Notes: a model not told the origin generated them from the letters alone. A DNA stretch of 64,000 bases from Azospirillum oryzae (GCF_900177515.1 NZ_FXAK01000005.1:755001-819000), one strand, 5' to 3'; shown: positions 1 through 9,329, numbered from the stretch's first letter. Translations and numbers: made by a program.

Positions 1-200
1 AGACACATGCCGTTCTGATCGGCATAGAGAATTTTTACGCGTCCAGCCCCTTTCCCTCGGAAGATGTAGAGGTGGCCGCAGAACGGATCCTTGCCCAGCG
101 CCTGCTGCACCAGCAGGGCCAGTCCGTCGAAGCCGCGGCGCATGTCGCAGGGCTCCAGCGCCAGGTAAATGCGCACACCGGCCGGGATCGACAGCATCAT
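1..200 (-). CDS. tnpB: IS66 accessory protein TnpB (Orf2), partial
   Basis: This is the N-terminal 66 codons of the small IS66 Orf2 protein, cut by the window edge. It starts MMLSIPAGVRIYLALEPC and has the family's characteristic DMRRGFDGLA segment, followed by a Gly-Lys-Asp-Pro-Phe-x-Gly-His-Leu-Tyr stretch. The ATG at 200 overlaps the stop of tnpA (ATGA), which fits translational coupling. In the family TnpB is required for efficient transposition but is not the catalytic protein. The frame is open to base 1, so the gene looks intact as far as it can be read. Confidence 0.85.
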   Translation of the reverse strand, partial: MMLSIPAGVRIYLALEPCDMRRGFDGLALLVQQALGKDPFCGHLYIFRGKGAGRVKILYADQNGMC

Positions 201-772
201 GGCCGCTCCAGCACGCTGATCACCCGGCGCAGTGCTTCGGTATCGACATCCCGACCGACCCGCAGCCGCCGTCCGCCGGCCAACTCGATCTCGATCATGC
301 CGGCACTGCATGGAGTTGGCGGCGTGAGGGGAAGAGCGGACGTGGTGTCCGCCACCTCCACCGGCGCGAAGATGGGCGTCGGCTCGGCCGGAGTGAGCAT
401 CTGGCGGCGCCAGCGGAACAGCAGGCTGGGATCGACCCCGCGCCGGCGGGCGACCAGCGACACGCTCACGCCCGGCTCGCAGGTTTCCGCCACCAGCTGC
501 TCTTTCTCCGCCTGCGACCAATACCGCCGGCGGGGTGCCGCCTCGACGATCTCCATCACCAAGGGAGCGCTCGCCGTCATAGGGACAGCACCAGGGCTAT
601 CCCTATGACAGCGAGCGCTCACCTCCTCCGCAGCGGCAAAGCGGCGCGACCACCGTCCCAGAGCCCAGCGTCCAATTCCATGGGCTTCAGCATAGGCTTT
701 CAGCGTCAGCCCGCTGCCCTTCCAGGCATCGACATGACCGCGCCAATAGCTCTCCAGATCCTGACCCGACAT
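197..772 (-). CDS. tnpA: IS66-family transposase accessory protein TnpA (Orf1)
   Basis: This 191-residue protein belongs to the TnpA/Orf1 type of IS66 elements. Residues 8-45 read as a short helical region (WRGHVDAWKGSGLTLKAYA) seen in these proteins. Residues 80-120 contain a helix-turn-helix-like segment with the landmark RRRGVDPSLLFRWRRQ, the DNA-binding part of the family. The C-terminus (EIELAGGRRLRVG, then DTEALRRVISVLE) is also typical. It starts at an ATG 81 bases inside the IS end and overlaps tnpB by four bases. Length and reading frame are normal, so the gene looks functional, but the rest of the element is not visible. Confidence 0.88.
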   Translation of the reverse strand: MSGQDLESYWRGHVDAWKGSGLTLKAYAEAHGIGRWALGRWSRRFAAAEEVSARCHRDSPGAVPMTASAPLVMEIVEAAPRRRYWSQAEKEQLVAETCEPGVSVSLVARRRGVDPSLLFRWRRQMLTPAEPTPIFAPVEVADTTSALPLTPPTPCSAGMIEIELAGGRRLRVGRDVDTEALRRVISVLERP

Positions 773-898
773 CCTCTTACCCCGCTGAACTGCGACCAGC
801 GGAATATTTCATGAACCACGATCACGTCGGATGTGTCGTCACACAACGCTTACGATTTATCGACATAGCACCAAAATACACCGCCCTATTCCGCGTTT

Positions 899-2296
899 AT
901 GTCGCGACATTCGATGCTGGAAGCCGAGGTTCCGGATGGAATAGAAAGCGCCTTGGTGCCGGTGCGCATCCAGGCCAGATTCGATAGGGTTACCATGCAC
1001 ATTGCCATCCTGGTTGCGGCTGCCGCATTGAGCGTCGGGCTGCGGCTGGTCGTCCCGGTCCAGGCAATCGCCGGCGGTTACGACGATCTGCTTTTTATCC
1101 GCCTGGCAGAGTCCCTTTGCCGCGGCGACTGGCTGGGGCCGTACGATAACCTGACGCTCGCGAAAGGCATCGGCTATCCGGCCTTCCTGTGTGCGTCGTC
1201 TTGGCTCGGGCTTCCTCTTCGGCTGGCGGAGCACCTTTTGTATTTGCTGGCCTGCGCCGTGTCGGCCCTTGCCGTCAGGGGCGTGTCCGGAAGCAGAAGC
1301 ATCGCCACGGGCACCTTCGCTGCGCTGGCGCTTATGCCGATCTTCTGGGGAGCGGATCTTTCGCGTGTCATACGCGAGGATGTCTACATTCCACTCTCGC
1401 TGCTGGTCGTATCCTGTGCCGTACTGGCCTACGCGGCAAATGCCGATCAGCCGCTCCGTCGACGGCTGCCATCCCTGCTCGGTCTTGGTATTGCGGCGGC
1501 AGGCTATTGGCTGACGCGCGAGGAAACGCCCTGGCTCTACCCGGCGGTCGGTTTGCTCGTGCTCTATTGGCTCGTCATACGCTGGCGCGCCCTGCGGCAG
1601 GACGGCTTGCTGTTCTCCAGGCGGGGTCTGACCGCCCTGACCGTCCCGATCATTATCCCGGCAACGGTTGCAGGCGGAGTGATCCTGACCGTTTGCATTC
1701 TCAATTTCAGCCATTATGGCGTCTTCAGGGACAACGACTTCCGTCAGGGCCCGTTCGCGGCAGCCTACGGCGCGCTCAGCCGCATTCAATACCAAACGCC
1801 GTGGAAGCGCTATCTGGCCTTCCCGGCCGATGCAAGACAAGCTGCCTACTCTGTCAGCCCGGCCGCGGCAGAACTGCAGCCGTTCCTCGAAGGACCGAAG
1901 GGACTGGCGTACATATCGCCGGGCTTCGGGTCCTACGACACCACGGGTTTCATGTGGGTTTTGCGGGACGCGGTGGCGGATATCGGCGGGTACGCGAGTG
2001 CTGGAAAGGCAGATGCCTATTATCGGCGCCTCGCAGCCGAGATCAATGCGGCCTGTGACCGGGGCACCATCCCTTGCCTGCCGGCCCGGTCGACCTTCAT
2101 GCCGCCTGGTCATCCCGGCCAGATCGCCGAAACCCTGGCCAGCGCCTATGATTTCTACCTGAAGGCCGCCGGCTTTCGATCGGGCCCCGTCGGTGCGCGG
2201 CCGAGCATCGGTGACGACGCAACCATGCGCCGGTTCGCCGCCATCATCCACAGTCCGCCAACCCCGCTGGATGGTGGTTCCGCGCCGGCGGACATC
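899..2296 (+). pseudogene. 5' part of a polytopic membrane protein gene interrupted by the IS21-type element
   Basis: About 466 codons of a polytopic membrane protein precede the left end of the IS. Hydrophobic segments are visible near residues 33-50, 95-115, 135-155, 165-180, 195-225 and 245-270. Between the later ones lies a long hydrophilic region (GVFRDNDFRQGPFAAAYGAL, then a tract around PWKRYLAFP) that would lie outside the membrane. I do not recognise the family with certainty; the build resembles large glycosyltransferase or PMT-like integral membrane proteins. After 2296 the frame runs into IS sequence and stops at 2350. The C-terminal part survives at 4848-5121, so the gene is broken. 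The start at 899 is the first ATG after the IS66 end. Confidence 0.7.
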
Positions 2297-2356
2297 TGTG
2301 CATCGGCCTGCAACACTGGGCCAGTTTCAGGGGTGATCGGCGTCCAATAACCAGCC
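2297..2356 (+). repeat. IS21 left end with two repeat units
   Basis: Unit 1 (2299-2322) starts TGCATCGGCCTGCAA and unit 2 (2334-2356) starts TGATCGGCGTCCAAT. Both end in GGCC/AGCC and match the inward-reading right-end units at 4798-4843. Multiple terminal repeats of this kind are transposase-binding sites in IS21 elements. Confidence 0.75.
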
Positions 2357-2412
2357 ACCCCTGATCTGGCAGACTACCACCCTGGGTTTGGACGACAGGG
2401 TGGCGGACAGGG

Positions 2413-3933
2413 ATGTTGACGGTGGAGACGATCGCACGGATACGACGCGAGCACGCGAAGGGGAAAAGCATCCGGGCCATTGCCCGGTCGCTGAAGGTGT
2501 CGCGGGAGACGGTGACGAAATACCTGCGCTCGGGCGAGACGGCGCCGCGCTACGAGCGCCAGCACCAGCCGCTTCCGAAGTTGTCCGGGTTCCAGGAGGA
2601 GCTGGAACGGCTGATCACGGAGAACGAGCGGCGGCCAGCCCGCGACCGGCTCGACTACCTGGGGCTCTTCGGACGGCTGAAGGATGCCGGGTTCCAGGGC
2701 GGCTACGACACGGTGCGGCGCTACATCAAGCGCTTCAAGCAGCGCCAGCCGCCGAGTGGGCCGGTGAACGCCTACGTTCCGCTCACCTTTGCCCCGGCCG
2801 AGGCGTACCAGTTCGACTGGGCGGAAGAGTGGATCATCCTGGACGGCGTGACGACCAAGGTGCAGGTGGCCCATGCCCGCCTGTGCCACAGCCGCATGCC
2901 GTTTGTGGCGGTCTACCCGCGCCAGACCCAGGAGATGGTGTTCGACGCCCACGCCCGTGCCGCGGCCTTCTACGGCGGCCTGTGCGAGCGCGGCATCTAC
3001 GACAACATGAAGACGGCGGTGGACGCCGTATTTGTCGGCAAAGAGCGCCGCTTCAACCGCCGCTTCGCCCAGATGTGCTCGCATTACCTGGTCGAGCCGG
3101 TGGCCTGCACCCCGGCTTCGGGCTGGGAAAAGGGCCAGGTCGAGAACCAGGTCGGCACCTTGCGCCAGCGGCTGTTCACGCCGCGGCTGCGGGCCAAGAC
3201 GCTGGAAGAGGTGAACGAACGCCTGCACGACGAGGTGATCGTCTGGGCCCAACAGACGCCGCATCCAGAGGATAGGAGCCGGACGGTGTGGGAGGTGTTC
3301 CAGGCGGAGCGGCCGGCGCTGATCACCGTGAGCGATCCTTTCGACGGCTTCCACGAGGCCACGCTCAGCGTCTCGAAAACCTGCCTGATCCACTTTGACC
3401 GCAACCGCTACAGCGTGGCCGCGATCGCCGCCGGCAAGCCGGTGCAGGTCCGCGCCTACGCGACACGGATCGTGGTGTGGTTCAACGGCGCGATCGTCGC
3501 CGAGCACCCACGAGCTTTCGGGCACGGCCACACGCGGTACAATCCGCTGCACTACCTGCCGGTTCTCGTCCGCAAGCCGGGGGCGCTGCGCAACGGGGCG
3601 CCGTTCCGGGACTGGGATTTGCCGCCAGCCCTGGCGACGGTGCGGACCCGCCTGGGCCGCGGCGACGACGCTGACCGGCAGTTCGTTGGCGTGCTCGCCG
3701 CCATCCTCACCGATGGCCTGGAGGCGGTGGAGGTCGCCTGCCGCGAGGCACTGGCGAGCGGTACGCACAGCCGGGACGTGATCCTGAACATCCTCGCCCG
3801 GCGCCACGACGTCACACCGGCACCGGCCATGGCGGTGCCGACGGCGTTGACGCTGTCCATTGAGCCGGCCGCCGACTGCGGGCGCTACGACCGCCTGCGC
3901 GCGGTGCGGGAGGGCTGCCATGGAACGGCATGA
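2413..3933 (+). CDS. istA: IS21-family transposase IstA
   Basis: This 506-residue protein catalyses transposition of the element. Residues 1-40 form a helix-turn-helix ([20 protein letters not shown], then [12 protein letters not shown]). A DDE integrase-type core follows: the first Asp is in [10 protein letters not shown], the second in [10 protein letters not shown], and the Glu in [10 protein letters not shown]. The C-terminal beta-rich part ([20 protein letters not shown]) is also family-typical. It starts at the ATG at 2413, 117 bases inside the left IS end. It overlaps istB by 14 bases, as is common for IS21 pairs. No frameshift is seen. Confidence 0.95.
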   Translation: MLTVETIARIRREHAKGKSIRAIARSLKVSRETVTKYLRSGETAPRYERQHQPLPKLSGFQEELERLITENERRPARDRLDYLGLFGRLKDAGFQGGYDTVRRYIKRFKQRQPPSGPVNAYVPLTFAPAEAYQFDWAEEWIILDGVTTKVQVAHARLCHSRMPFVAVYPRQTQEMVFDAHARAAAFYGGLCERGIYDNMKTAVDAVFVGKERRFNRRFAQMCSHYLVEPVACTPASGWEKGQVENQVGTLRQRLFTPRLRAKTLEEVNERLHDEVIVWAQQTPHPEDRSRTVWEVFQAERPALITVSDPFDGFHEATLSVSKTCLIHFDRNRYSVAAIAAGKPVQVRAYATRIVVWFNGAIVAEHPRAFGHGHTRYNPLHYLPVLVRKPGALRNGAPFRDWDLPPALATVRTRLGRGDDADRQFVGVLAAILTDGLEAVEVACREALASGTHSRDVILNILARRHDVTPAPAMAVPTALTLSIEPAADCGRYDRLRAVREGCHGTA

Positions 3934-4651
3934 GCTGATGGCGATGATGGCCGAGCTCAGCCTGGCCGGCATGCGTGCCGCCTACGACGAGGTAATGAGC
4001 GATGGACTGAAGCGGCAGCGCACCGTCCAGCAGATCCTGGGCGACCTGCTGGCGGCGGAGCGGGCGGAGAAGCAGGCGCGCTCGATCCGCTACCAACTCG
4101 GCGCCGCCAAGCTGCCTCTGGCCAAGACGCTGGCCGAGTTCGACTTCACCGCCAGTCCCCTCAACGAGGGGCTGGTGCGCGACCTGCACGATGGCGGCTT
4201 TCTGGAAACCCAGCGCAACGCCGTGTTCATCGGGGGAACCGGGACCGGCAAGACGCACATGTGCATCGCCATCACGGCCAACTGCGTGCGCCGCGGCGCC
4301 CGTGCCCGGTTCTTCAACGTCATCGACCTGGTGAACCGGTTGGAGGCCGAAGCCCGGACCGGGCAGGCGGGCAAGCTCGCTGACCAGTTGACCCGCGTTG
4401 ATCTCGTGGTGCTGGACGAACTCGGCTACCTGCCGTTCTCCCAGAGTGGCGGCCAACTGCTGTTCCACGCGCTCAGCCAGTTGTACTCGCGGACCTCGGT
4501 GTTGATCACCACCAACTTGAGCTTCGCTGAATGGCCGACGGTGTTCGCTGGCGACGCCAAGATGACCACCGCTTTGCTCGACCGGCTGACGCATCACTGC
4601 GACATCCTGGAAACCGGCAACGAGAGCTGGCGGTTCAAGAACCGCTCCTGA
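3920..4651 (+). CDS. istB: IS21-family helper ATPase IstB
   Basis: This 243-residue AAA+ ATPase is related to DnaC and assists IstA in target selection. The Walker A motif is GGTGTGKTH, Walker B is [12 protein letters not shown], and the tail [22 protein letters not shown] is typical of IstB. The N-terminal helical part ([20 protein letters not shown]) is the IstB-specific domain. The start chosen is the ATG at 3920, the first of several in-frame ATGs, inside the end of istA. Length is close to the family norm of about 240-260 residues. Confidence 0.95.
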   Translation: MERHELMAMMAELSLAGMRAAYDEVMSDGLKRQRTVQQILGDLLAAERAEKQARSIRYQLGAAKLPLAKTLAEFDFTASPLNEGLVRDLHDGGFLETQRNAVFIGGTGTGKTHMCIAITANCVRRGARARFFNVIDLVNRLEAEARTGQAGKLADQLTRVDLVVLDELGYLPFSQSGGQLLFHALSQLYSRTSVLITTNLSFAEWPTVFAGDAKMTTALLDRLTHHCDILETGNESWRFKNRS

Positions 4652-4797
4652 TCCAAAGCCTTCCCCCTATCCGTTGCCCAGGGGGGCCCACAGGCCCCTC
4701 CCACGCGCGCCGCTGCGTCAGCCATAAGGGCACTCCGCGGCGCGCGCGGGACCCTCCCGTGGACTCCCTGGACAACAGGTTCTGCAACCGCAAGCGT

Positions 4798-4847
4798 GGC
4801 TGGAAATTGCAAGCCGATGCCGGCTGGAATTTGGAAGCCGATTGACA
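4798..4847 (-). repeat. IS21 right end with two repeat units
   Basis: Two near-identical units read toward the left: 4843-4822 (AATCGGCTTCCAAATTCCAG) and 4820-4798 (GCATCGGCTTGCAATTTCCA). They mirror the units at 2299-2356. Between istB and these units (4652-4797) I see no gene. Confidence 0.75.
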
Positions 4848-5121
4848 TCTCTGGTCTGTTCTGCGTCGGCGCAGGATCGACGGCCTTCTCGTGGCTTCCC
4901 TGGCTGTAACCGCGGCGTTCGCCACTCGGATCCTGCTGGTGTCGTTCCTGAACGTCACCGCCCTGCGGAGCGACTACCATTACCTCTATGTTTCTCCCGC
5001 AGCCCCCTTCGGCATCCTGATCGTTTCCTATGCGGCGGCCACGATGCTGAACGCCATCAGGCTTGGCAGGGAGAAACGGATGGCCTCCGCAGTGAATGTC
5101 ATCGCAACCCGCCGGACCTGA
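4848..5121 (+). pseudogene. 3' remnant of the interrupted membrane protein gene
   Basis: Reading in the frame of codon 4849 gives LWSVLRRRRIDGLL, then a hydrophobic segment (residues AAFATRILLVSFL) and the pattern DYHYLYVSPAAPFGILIVSY, and it ends at 5121. This is the usual C-terminal layout of polytopic glycosyltransferase-like proteins: a cytoplasmic Arg-rich loop, then the last helices. An open frame starting at a GTG (4891) exists but has no good ribosome-binding site. The frame does not match the left fragment: joining 2296 to 4848 puts the two parts one base out of register, and the helix expected before the LWSVLRRRR loop is absent. So the insertion may have been accompanied by a small deletion. 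Confidence 0.65.
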
Positions 5122-5134
5122 AGCGCGGGCCGCT

Positions 5135-6358
5135 TCAGGCGCCTTGAGAGACCTTATGGAAACCGGCGACGATAGAGGACTGCGGCAGCGTTATGATCGC
5201 GGTCGTTCCGACACCCGGCGTGCTGTCGATCGTGAGTTGAGCGCCATGCAGCGCGATGAGCTTGCTGGCGATGGGCAACCCCAAGCCTGTGCCCTGGTCC
5301 ATACCGCCCCCGGCTCGGTGCACTTGCCCGAACGGGCTCATCGCGACGGCAATCTGGTCGGCCGTCATGCCGGGACCATGATCCTCCACGCGCAAAACGG
5401 GAACGCCGTCCGCTGACAGAGCAGCCGCCAAGGTTACGGTATTTCCGGAAGCGCTGAATTTGATCGCGTTGCCCACAAGATTGAGCAGGGCCTGTCTCAG
5501 CAAGCGCGGATCACAACGGACATTTGGCAGGTCACCATCGACACAAACATCAACAGTGACGCCGTTGGCCACCGCGCGGGGAAGGACAAAGCGCCGAATG
5601 GAGCGGAGAAGTTCAGGCAATGAGAGCGGCTCGGGAGACAGGGTCAGGCCACCCACCTGAAGTTGAGCGTGATCAAGGATGTCATTGACGGTGGCGAGCA
5701 ACCGCTCTCCACCCTGGCGGATTTCCCGCAAGTAGTCCCTATAGCCGTCATGGGCGAGCGGACCGAATGCCTCCTCCAACATTTCTTCGGAGAATCCGAT
5801 AATCGCATTCAACGGCGTGCGAAGTTCATGAGTCATGACGGCGACGAAGCGCATCTGCTCGTCACTGGCCTTTCGGGTTCGGTCGCGCTCTTCTTCCAGA
5901 TGAATTGCCAGCGTCTTCAGTTCGCTCGCGAGATTCTGCGATGCCACATAGGCTTTGTGGCGTTCGGTGATATCGCGGTCAACGCCACGGTAGCCCAGCA
6001 ATTCTCCCGTCGGCGCGATCAGCGGTACCCCGCTGGTCTCAAGAACGACCAGTGAACCGTCCTTGCGACGGTTGATGTTTACCAAACCGGAGAAGGGTCT
6101 TTTTTCAGAGACGATTGCGGAAAATTCGCCCGCAACGCGCGCTGCCTCGTCGGCAGGCATAAAATCGAAGGGCGTTCGACCAACGACCTCCTCGGGATCG
6201 AAACCGAGCAGCGTGCAGCATTGCGGACTGGCGTAGGTGTAGCGTCCCGTCGCATCGACCTCCCACACCCAATCGGAGGTGACTTCGACCAAGGAGCGGT
6301 AACGGTCGCGGTCCCGGCGCAACTCCTCAAGTTGGTCAATGGCACTAGACCTGCTCAA
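5135..6358 (-). CDS. PAS-domain sensor histidine kinase
   Basis: This 407-residue kinase has no predicted membrane segment, so it is probably a cytoplasmic sensor. A PAS domain spans about residues 20-135 (TSDWVWEVDATGRYTYASPQ, ending GYRGVDRDITERH, a PAC-type end). A helical linker follows, then the HisKA dimerisation domain with the phospho-acceptor His177 in MTHELRTPLNAIIGFSE. The ATP-binding domain has its N box at Asn297 (LLNLVGNAIKFS), G1 at DHGPGM (326-331) and G2 at GTGLGL (356-361). No response-regulator gene is adjacent, so the partner is unknown. It converges with the interrupted membrane gene, with only 13 bases between the stops. The ligand or cofactor of the PAS domain cannot be read from sequence. 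Confidence 0.92.
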   Translation of the reverse strand: MSRSSAIDQLEELRRDRDRYRSLVEVTSDWVWEVDATGRYTYASPQCCTLLGFDPEEVVGRTPFDFMPADEAARVAGEFSAIVSEKRPFSGLVNINRRKDGSLVVLETSGVPLIAPTGELLGYRGVDRDITERHKAYVASQNLASELKTLAIHLEEERDRTRKASDEQMRFVAVMTHELRTPLNAIIGFSEEMLEEAFGPLAHDGYRDYLREIRQGGERLLATVNDILDHAQLQVGGLTLSPEPLSLPELLRSIRRFVLPRAVANGVTVDVCVDGDLPNVRCDPRLLRQALLNLVGNAIKFSASGNTVTLAAALSADGVPVLRVEDHGPGMTADQIAVAMSPFGQVHRAGGGMDQGTGLGLPIASKLIALHGAQLTIDSTPGVGTTAIITLPQSSIVAGFHKVSQGA

Positions 6359-6542
6359 GAGACATGACTCACATTAGAATTCCGTCAAGAGAGTTTGACG
6401 ATCGTAGGGCGGTATTGTTGAACCGAGGTTAATAAGTTCTGGCGAAGCGGAGTGTCACGGGTTTACTGGGACTGCACGGAGCATGGGGTCGGCAGGCTGT
6501 CCCCCCGCGAACCGCAAAACTTCAGGAGCCCTTTTGCAATAT

Positions 6543-7328
6543 TCAAGGGCGCGATGGGTTGAGGCGCGGCACCAGCAGCCGACGGAGCCCCGCGATCGCG
6601 GTGTGGAGCACGAGCCCCAGCAGACAGAGCTGCAGGACAATGGCGAACATCTGTGCCGTTTCGTAGGAGTTGATCCGGCTGACCAGCAGATATCCCAGCC
6701 CGTAGCTTCCGGATATGAATTCCGCCACGACGGTGCCGACCAGGGCCAGGACGATGCCCACCTCCAATCCGGTGACGATGAAGGGGAGGGCGTAGGGAAG
6801 CTCCAGGCGACGGAGCAACTGGAAGCGGCTGGCGTCGAAGGACGCCATCACGTCGCGCAGTCCTTCCGGCACCGATCGGATGCCGAGCAGCGTGTTCATC
6901 ATGATCGGGTAGAAGGGCAGGATGGCGGAGGTGACGATCTTCGGGCCGAGGCCGAATCCCATCCACACCACGAACAGCGGGATCAGGGCCACCTTCGGAA
7001 GGACCTGGAAGGCGACGATGAAGGGCTTCGACAGGCGCTCCAGCGTCGGCGACAGCGAGAGCAGGATGCCTGCGGACACACCCAGGACGGTCGCCAGGAG
7101 GAAGCCAGCCACGGTACCGGCGAAGGTCATGGCCGTGTGGCTCCAGGCCCGGCGGCTGCTCAGCAACTCCACCCACTCCGCCAGCACCGGCCCGGGGGCG
7201 GGCAGGATGAAGGGGGAGACGCCCCGGGCCGTGACGACTCCATGCCAGACGAGCAGCCCAGCCGCCAGCAGGCATGGCGTGACCAGCCAAGGCAGCCAGA
7301 CCGCATCACGCAACCGGACCCTCTTCAT
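6543..7328 (-). CDS. ABC transporter permease, nitrate/sulfonate/taurine type
   Basis: This 261-residue inner-membrane permease belongs to the SsuC/TauC-type (binding-protein-dependent inner-membrane component) family. About six hydrophobic segments are visible, beginning with LVTPCLLAAGLLVWHGVV near residue 13-30. The ATPase-contact (EAA) loop is represented by ELPYALPFIVTGLEVG near residue 185-200. The start is the ATG at 7328, whose ATGA overlaps the stop of the ATPase gene, so the three genes form one operon (binding protein, ATPase, permease). The longer open frame upstream of this ATG is a shadow of the ATPase gene. Confidence 0.92.
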   Translation of the reverse strand: MKRVRLRDAVWLPWLVTPCLLAAGLLVWHGVVTARGVSPFILPAPGPVLAEWVELLSSRRAWSHTAMTFAGTVAGFLLATVLGVSAGILLSLSPTLERLSKPFIVAFQVLPKVALIPLFVVWMGFGLGPKIVTSAILPFYPIMMNTLLGIRSVPEGLRDVMASFDASRFQLLRRLELPYALPFIVTGLEVGIVLALVGTVVAEFISGSYGLGYLLVSRINSYETAQMFAIVLQLCLLGLVLHTAIAGLRRLLVPRLNPSRP

Positions 7329-8155
7329 GGCAGCCTCATCAATCCGGCCAATCGTTCGTGCAGGTCGCGCACCATCCGCTGGAATTCCGGCGAATAGGTG
7401 AGGTCGCGGGTGCGCGGCCTTGGAAAGGGCACGTCGATCGCACTGTCGATGCGCCCCGGCCCCGGCGAGAACAGGACGATCCGGTCGGCCAGAAAGGCCG
7501 CTTCCGCCATCGAATGCGTCACCAGGACGATGGTCTTGCCTGTCGAGAGCCAGAGCGTCTGAAGCTCGGTATTCAAGGCCTCGCGCGAGATCGCGTCCAG
7601 TGCCGCGAAGGGCTCGTCCATCAGCAGCACATCGGGATCGTAGGACAGCGCCCGCGCAATGGCCACCCGCTGCCGCATGCCGCCGGAAATCTCGTGAGGC
7701 ATCCGGGCACCGATGTCGGCGGCACCGACCAGCGCCAGCATCGCCCGTGCGCCGGACAGCCGCTCCGCGCGCGGCAGCCGACCACGCAGGTCCAGCGGCA
7801 GCCGCACATTCTCCTCCACCGTCAGCCAGGGGAGCAGGGCCGAGTCCTGGAATACCAGCCCCAGCCGGGACCGGAGTTCCTTCCGGCAGCGACCCTTGTC
7901 CCACAGCGGGTTTCCGGCAACGGCGATGGTCCCTGAAGTCGGTTCCAGCAGTCCGCTCATCATGCGCAGAAGGGTGGTCTTGCCGCAGCCCGACGGCCCG
8001 AGAAACACGACGAACTCGCCGTCGGCGATCGACAGACTGCTGGGCAGAAGCGCCGGCGCCGTTCCGTCGCCGACATCGAAGGCCTTGCCGACCGCCGTCA
8101 GCGTGATCAGGGCCGGCCGCCCGCCGCTGCCTCCTCTGCCGCCGATCTCGCTCAC
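7325..8155 (-). CDS. ABC transporter ATP-binding protein, nitrate/sulfonate/taurine type
   Basis: This 276-residue ATPase powers uptake by the neighbouring permease. Walker A is GPSGCGKTTLL, the signature motif is ISGGMRQRVAIARAL, Walker B is DVLLMDEPFAALD, and the switch His is in VTHSMAEA. It most resembles the SsuB/TauB group. I chose the GTG at 8155 because it overlaps the stop of the binding-protein gene as GTGA. An upstream start at 8251 would add about 32 residues that read like a shadow of the preceding gene. Translation is likely coupled on both sides. Confidence 0.92.
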   Translation of the reverse strand: MSEIGGRGGSGGRPALITLTAVGKAFDVGDGTAPALLPSSLSIADGEFVVFLGPSGCGKTTLLRMMSGLLEPTSGTIAVAGNPLWDKGRCRKELRSRLGLVFQDSALLPWLTVEENVRLPLDLRGRLPRAERLSGARAMLALVGAADIGARMPHEISGGMRQRVAIARALSYDPDVLLMDEPFAALDAISREALNTELQTLWLSTGKTIVLVTHSMAEAAFLADRIVLFSPGPGRIDSAIDVPFPRPRTRDLTYSPEFQRMVRDLHERLAGLMRLP

Positions 8156-9159
8156 AGCGCGTCGATGAACCGGTTGGTGTAAAGGTCCTCCTGCTTCAGG
8201 TTCGGCGGCGCGAAACCGCAGGAAACCATGAGGTCGTAGGCGTTTTGCCAACGCTGCGGCACGTTGCGCAGGAGGTTCTCCCGGCCGTCCGCCAGCAGGA
8301 AGGTGATGTTTTCCTTGTAGATTGCGGCGGCAAGCTCCTGTTTGCGGGCTTCGGCCATGTCGAAGCGCTCCATGGCCTTCAATGCATCGGCAATGGCGAC
8401 CTTGCCGTCGATCAGGTCGAGCAGCGCGGTGCGGACCGCCCGAAGATAGCGCTTGATCAACGGCTCATGCCGCTCGATCACGTCGCGTTTGCCGGAATAG
8501 CAGAAGCCCGGCGTCGCGGCGACCATGTCCGTGTTCCACACATGCACGGGCTGGCCGCTCTTCTGCAATGCGACCGCAATGCTGGCCGTCACGAGGTAGG
8601 CGTCGATCCGACCCTGGCGGATCAGATCGACCCCCGCCGGCGAGTTGCCCACGACCACCCGCTGGACGCCGGTGCGATCCACGCCGCGGGCTGCCAGCAT
8701 GATGTCGAGCAGAGTTTCCGTGGTGCCCCCGACCGACTGGATGCCGATGGTCCGGTTCGCCATGTCCTCCGGCTTGGTCACCGGCTTGTCCTGCAGGCTC
8801 ACCACGAACCAGGGAGAGGTCTGCTGTACCGTGCCGATGGCGACGAGATCACGGCCCGCCGGCTGGCCGCTCGCCCGGATGTGGTCCACCGCCCCGATGC
8901 GGGCGATCGTCGCGTTTCCGCCCAGGACCTGTTGCAACGCCATGGAGGAGCCGCGGCCTTCCTCGATGCCGACCCGCAGCCCTTCCCGTTCGAAATAGCC
9001 GCCGGCCTGCGTGAACAGGACGTCGATGAAGGCCAGGATGAATTGGTTGGGCAGCACGATGGAGAAGGCGTCCTGCGCCTGTGCGCCCAGCGGCCTGACC
9101 GAGGCCAGGAACATGCCCGCCGCAGAGGCCGTCAGCACATTCCGTCGATTTAGCGTCAT
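8152..9159 (-). CDS. ABC transporter substrate-binding protein (SsuA/THI5-like)
   Basis: This 335-residue periplasmic binding protein is the first gene of the ABC operon. The N-terminus MTLNRRNVLTASAAGMFLAS is a signal peptide with a twin-Arg-like RRNVLT, cleaved probably after the GAQAQ region. The mature part has the NMT1/SsuA-type layout (PNQFILAFIDVLFTQAGGYF, GRGSSMALQQVLGGNATIA, NRTIGIQSVGGTTETLLD). The likely ligand class is a sulfonate, a nitrate-like anion or a pyrimidine-like compound; the sequence does not decide. The ATG at 9159 has GGA about nine bases upstream. A TTG five codons earlier is the alternative start. Confidence 0.9.
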   Translation of the reverse strand: MTLNRRNVLTASAAGMFLASVRPLGAQAQDAFSIVLPNQFILAFIDVLFTQAGGYFEREGLRVGIEEGRGSSMALQQVLGGNATIARIGAVDHIRASGQPAGRDLVAIGTVQQTSPWFVVSLQDKPVTKPEDMANRTIGIQSVGGTTETLLDIMLAARGVDRTGVQRVVVGNSPAGVDLIRQGRIDAYLVTASIAVALQKSGQPVHVWNTDMVAATPGFCYSGKRDVIERHEPLIKRYLRAVRTALLDLIDGKVAIADALKAMERFDMAEARKQELAAAIYKENITFLLADGRENLLRNVPQRWQNAYDLMVSCGFAPPNLKQEDLYTNRFIDAL

Positions 9160-9307
9160 GGTCGATTCCGTCAATCAAATTAAAAGCAATGGGCGTGCCG
9201 CATCGCCGTCGGGAATCCAATGGCACTTGCATACAAAGGAATATTGCGGAGCTTCGGCCCGGTTGCCAAGCTCCTTCGAAAGCATGGGAAGCATGGCGTC
9301 GACGCGC

Positions 9308-9329
9308 GTAAAGGGGCGCCGGCCTTTAC
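9308..9329. promoter_or_regulatory. Inverted repeat in the divergent promoter region of the ABC operon
   Basis: GTAAAGG (9308-9314) and CCTTTAC (9323-9329) form a 7-base dyad, with a further CTTTAC at 9334-9339. It lies in the 241-base gap between the divergent ABC operon and the small gene at 9401, so it is a candidate operator. No regulator is adjacent, and the assignment rests on the symmetry alone. Confidence 0.35.

Larger units (their letters stand above)
1..853 (-). mobile_element. IS66-family insertion sequence, right part only (element continues past the window start)
   Basis: The two small accessory genes typical of IS66 (tnpA then tnpB) lie in order on the minus strand. The outer end is visible at 833-853: read on the minus strand it begins GTAAGCGTTGTGTG, and GTAAGC is the usual start of IS66 terminal inverted repeats. 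The large transposase gene (tnpC) and the other end must lie to the left of base 1, so the target duplication cannot be checked. The membrane-protein gene starting at 899 lies just outside this end, so the element sits against its promoter or 5' region. Confidence 0.85.
2297..4847 (+). mobile_element. Complete IS21-family insertion sequence (istA-istB)
   Basis: The element is about 2551 bases long and has the two-gene IS21 organisation. Its ends are inverted: the left end reads TGTGCATCGGCCTGCAA and the right end, read inward, TGTCAATCGGCTTCCAA (13 of 17 identical). Each end carries a second, internal copy of the repeat, which is usual in this family. A 7-base direct repeat GACATCT occurs at 2291-2297 and 4844-4850, but it overlaps the terminal TGT/ACA, so it may be a target duplication or partly chance. 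Both genes are intact, so the copy may be active. It lies inside a membrane-protein gene. Confidence 0.9.

Noticed and set aside
2374..3972. Long minus-strand open frame (532 codons) opposite istA
   Set aside because: It is the antisense shadow of istA in GC-rich DNA: Arg/His/Gln-rich, without motifs, while istA carries the full DDE transposase motifs. The same holds for other long antisense frames, for example opposite 899-2296, 18135-19427, 43309-44880, 46878-48542 and 51352-52989.
4891..5121. A separate 76-residue membrane protein starting at the GTG 4891
   Set aside because: The sequence is continuous in frame back to the IS end and has the character of a C-terminal membrane fragment; there is no ribosome-binding site. 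I treat it as the 3' part of the interrupted gene.
9220..9235. TGGCACTTGCAT resembling a sigma-54 promoter upstream of the small gene at 9401
   Set aside because: TGGCAC and TTGCA are adjacent, without the five-base spacer an RpoN promoter needs.
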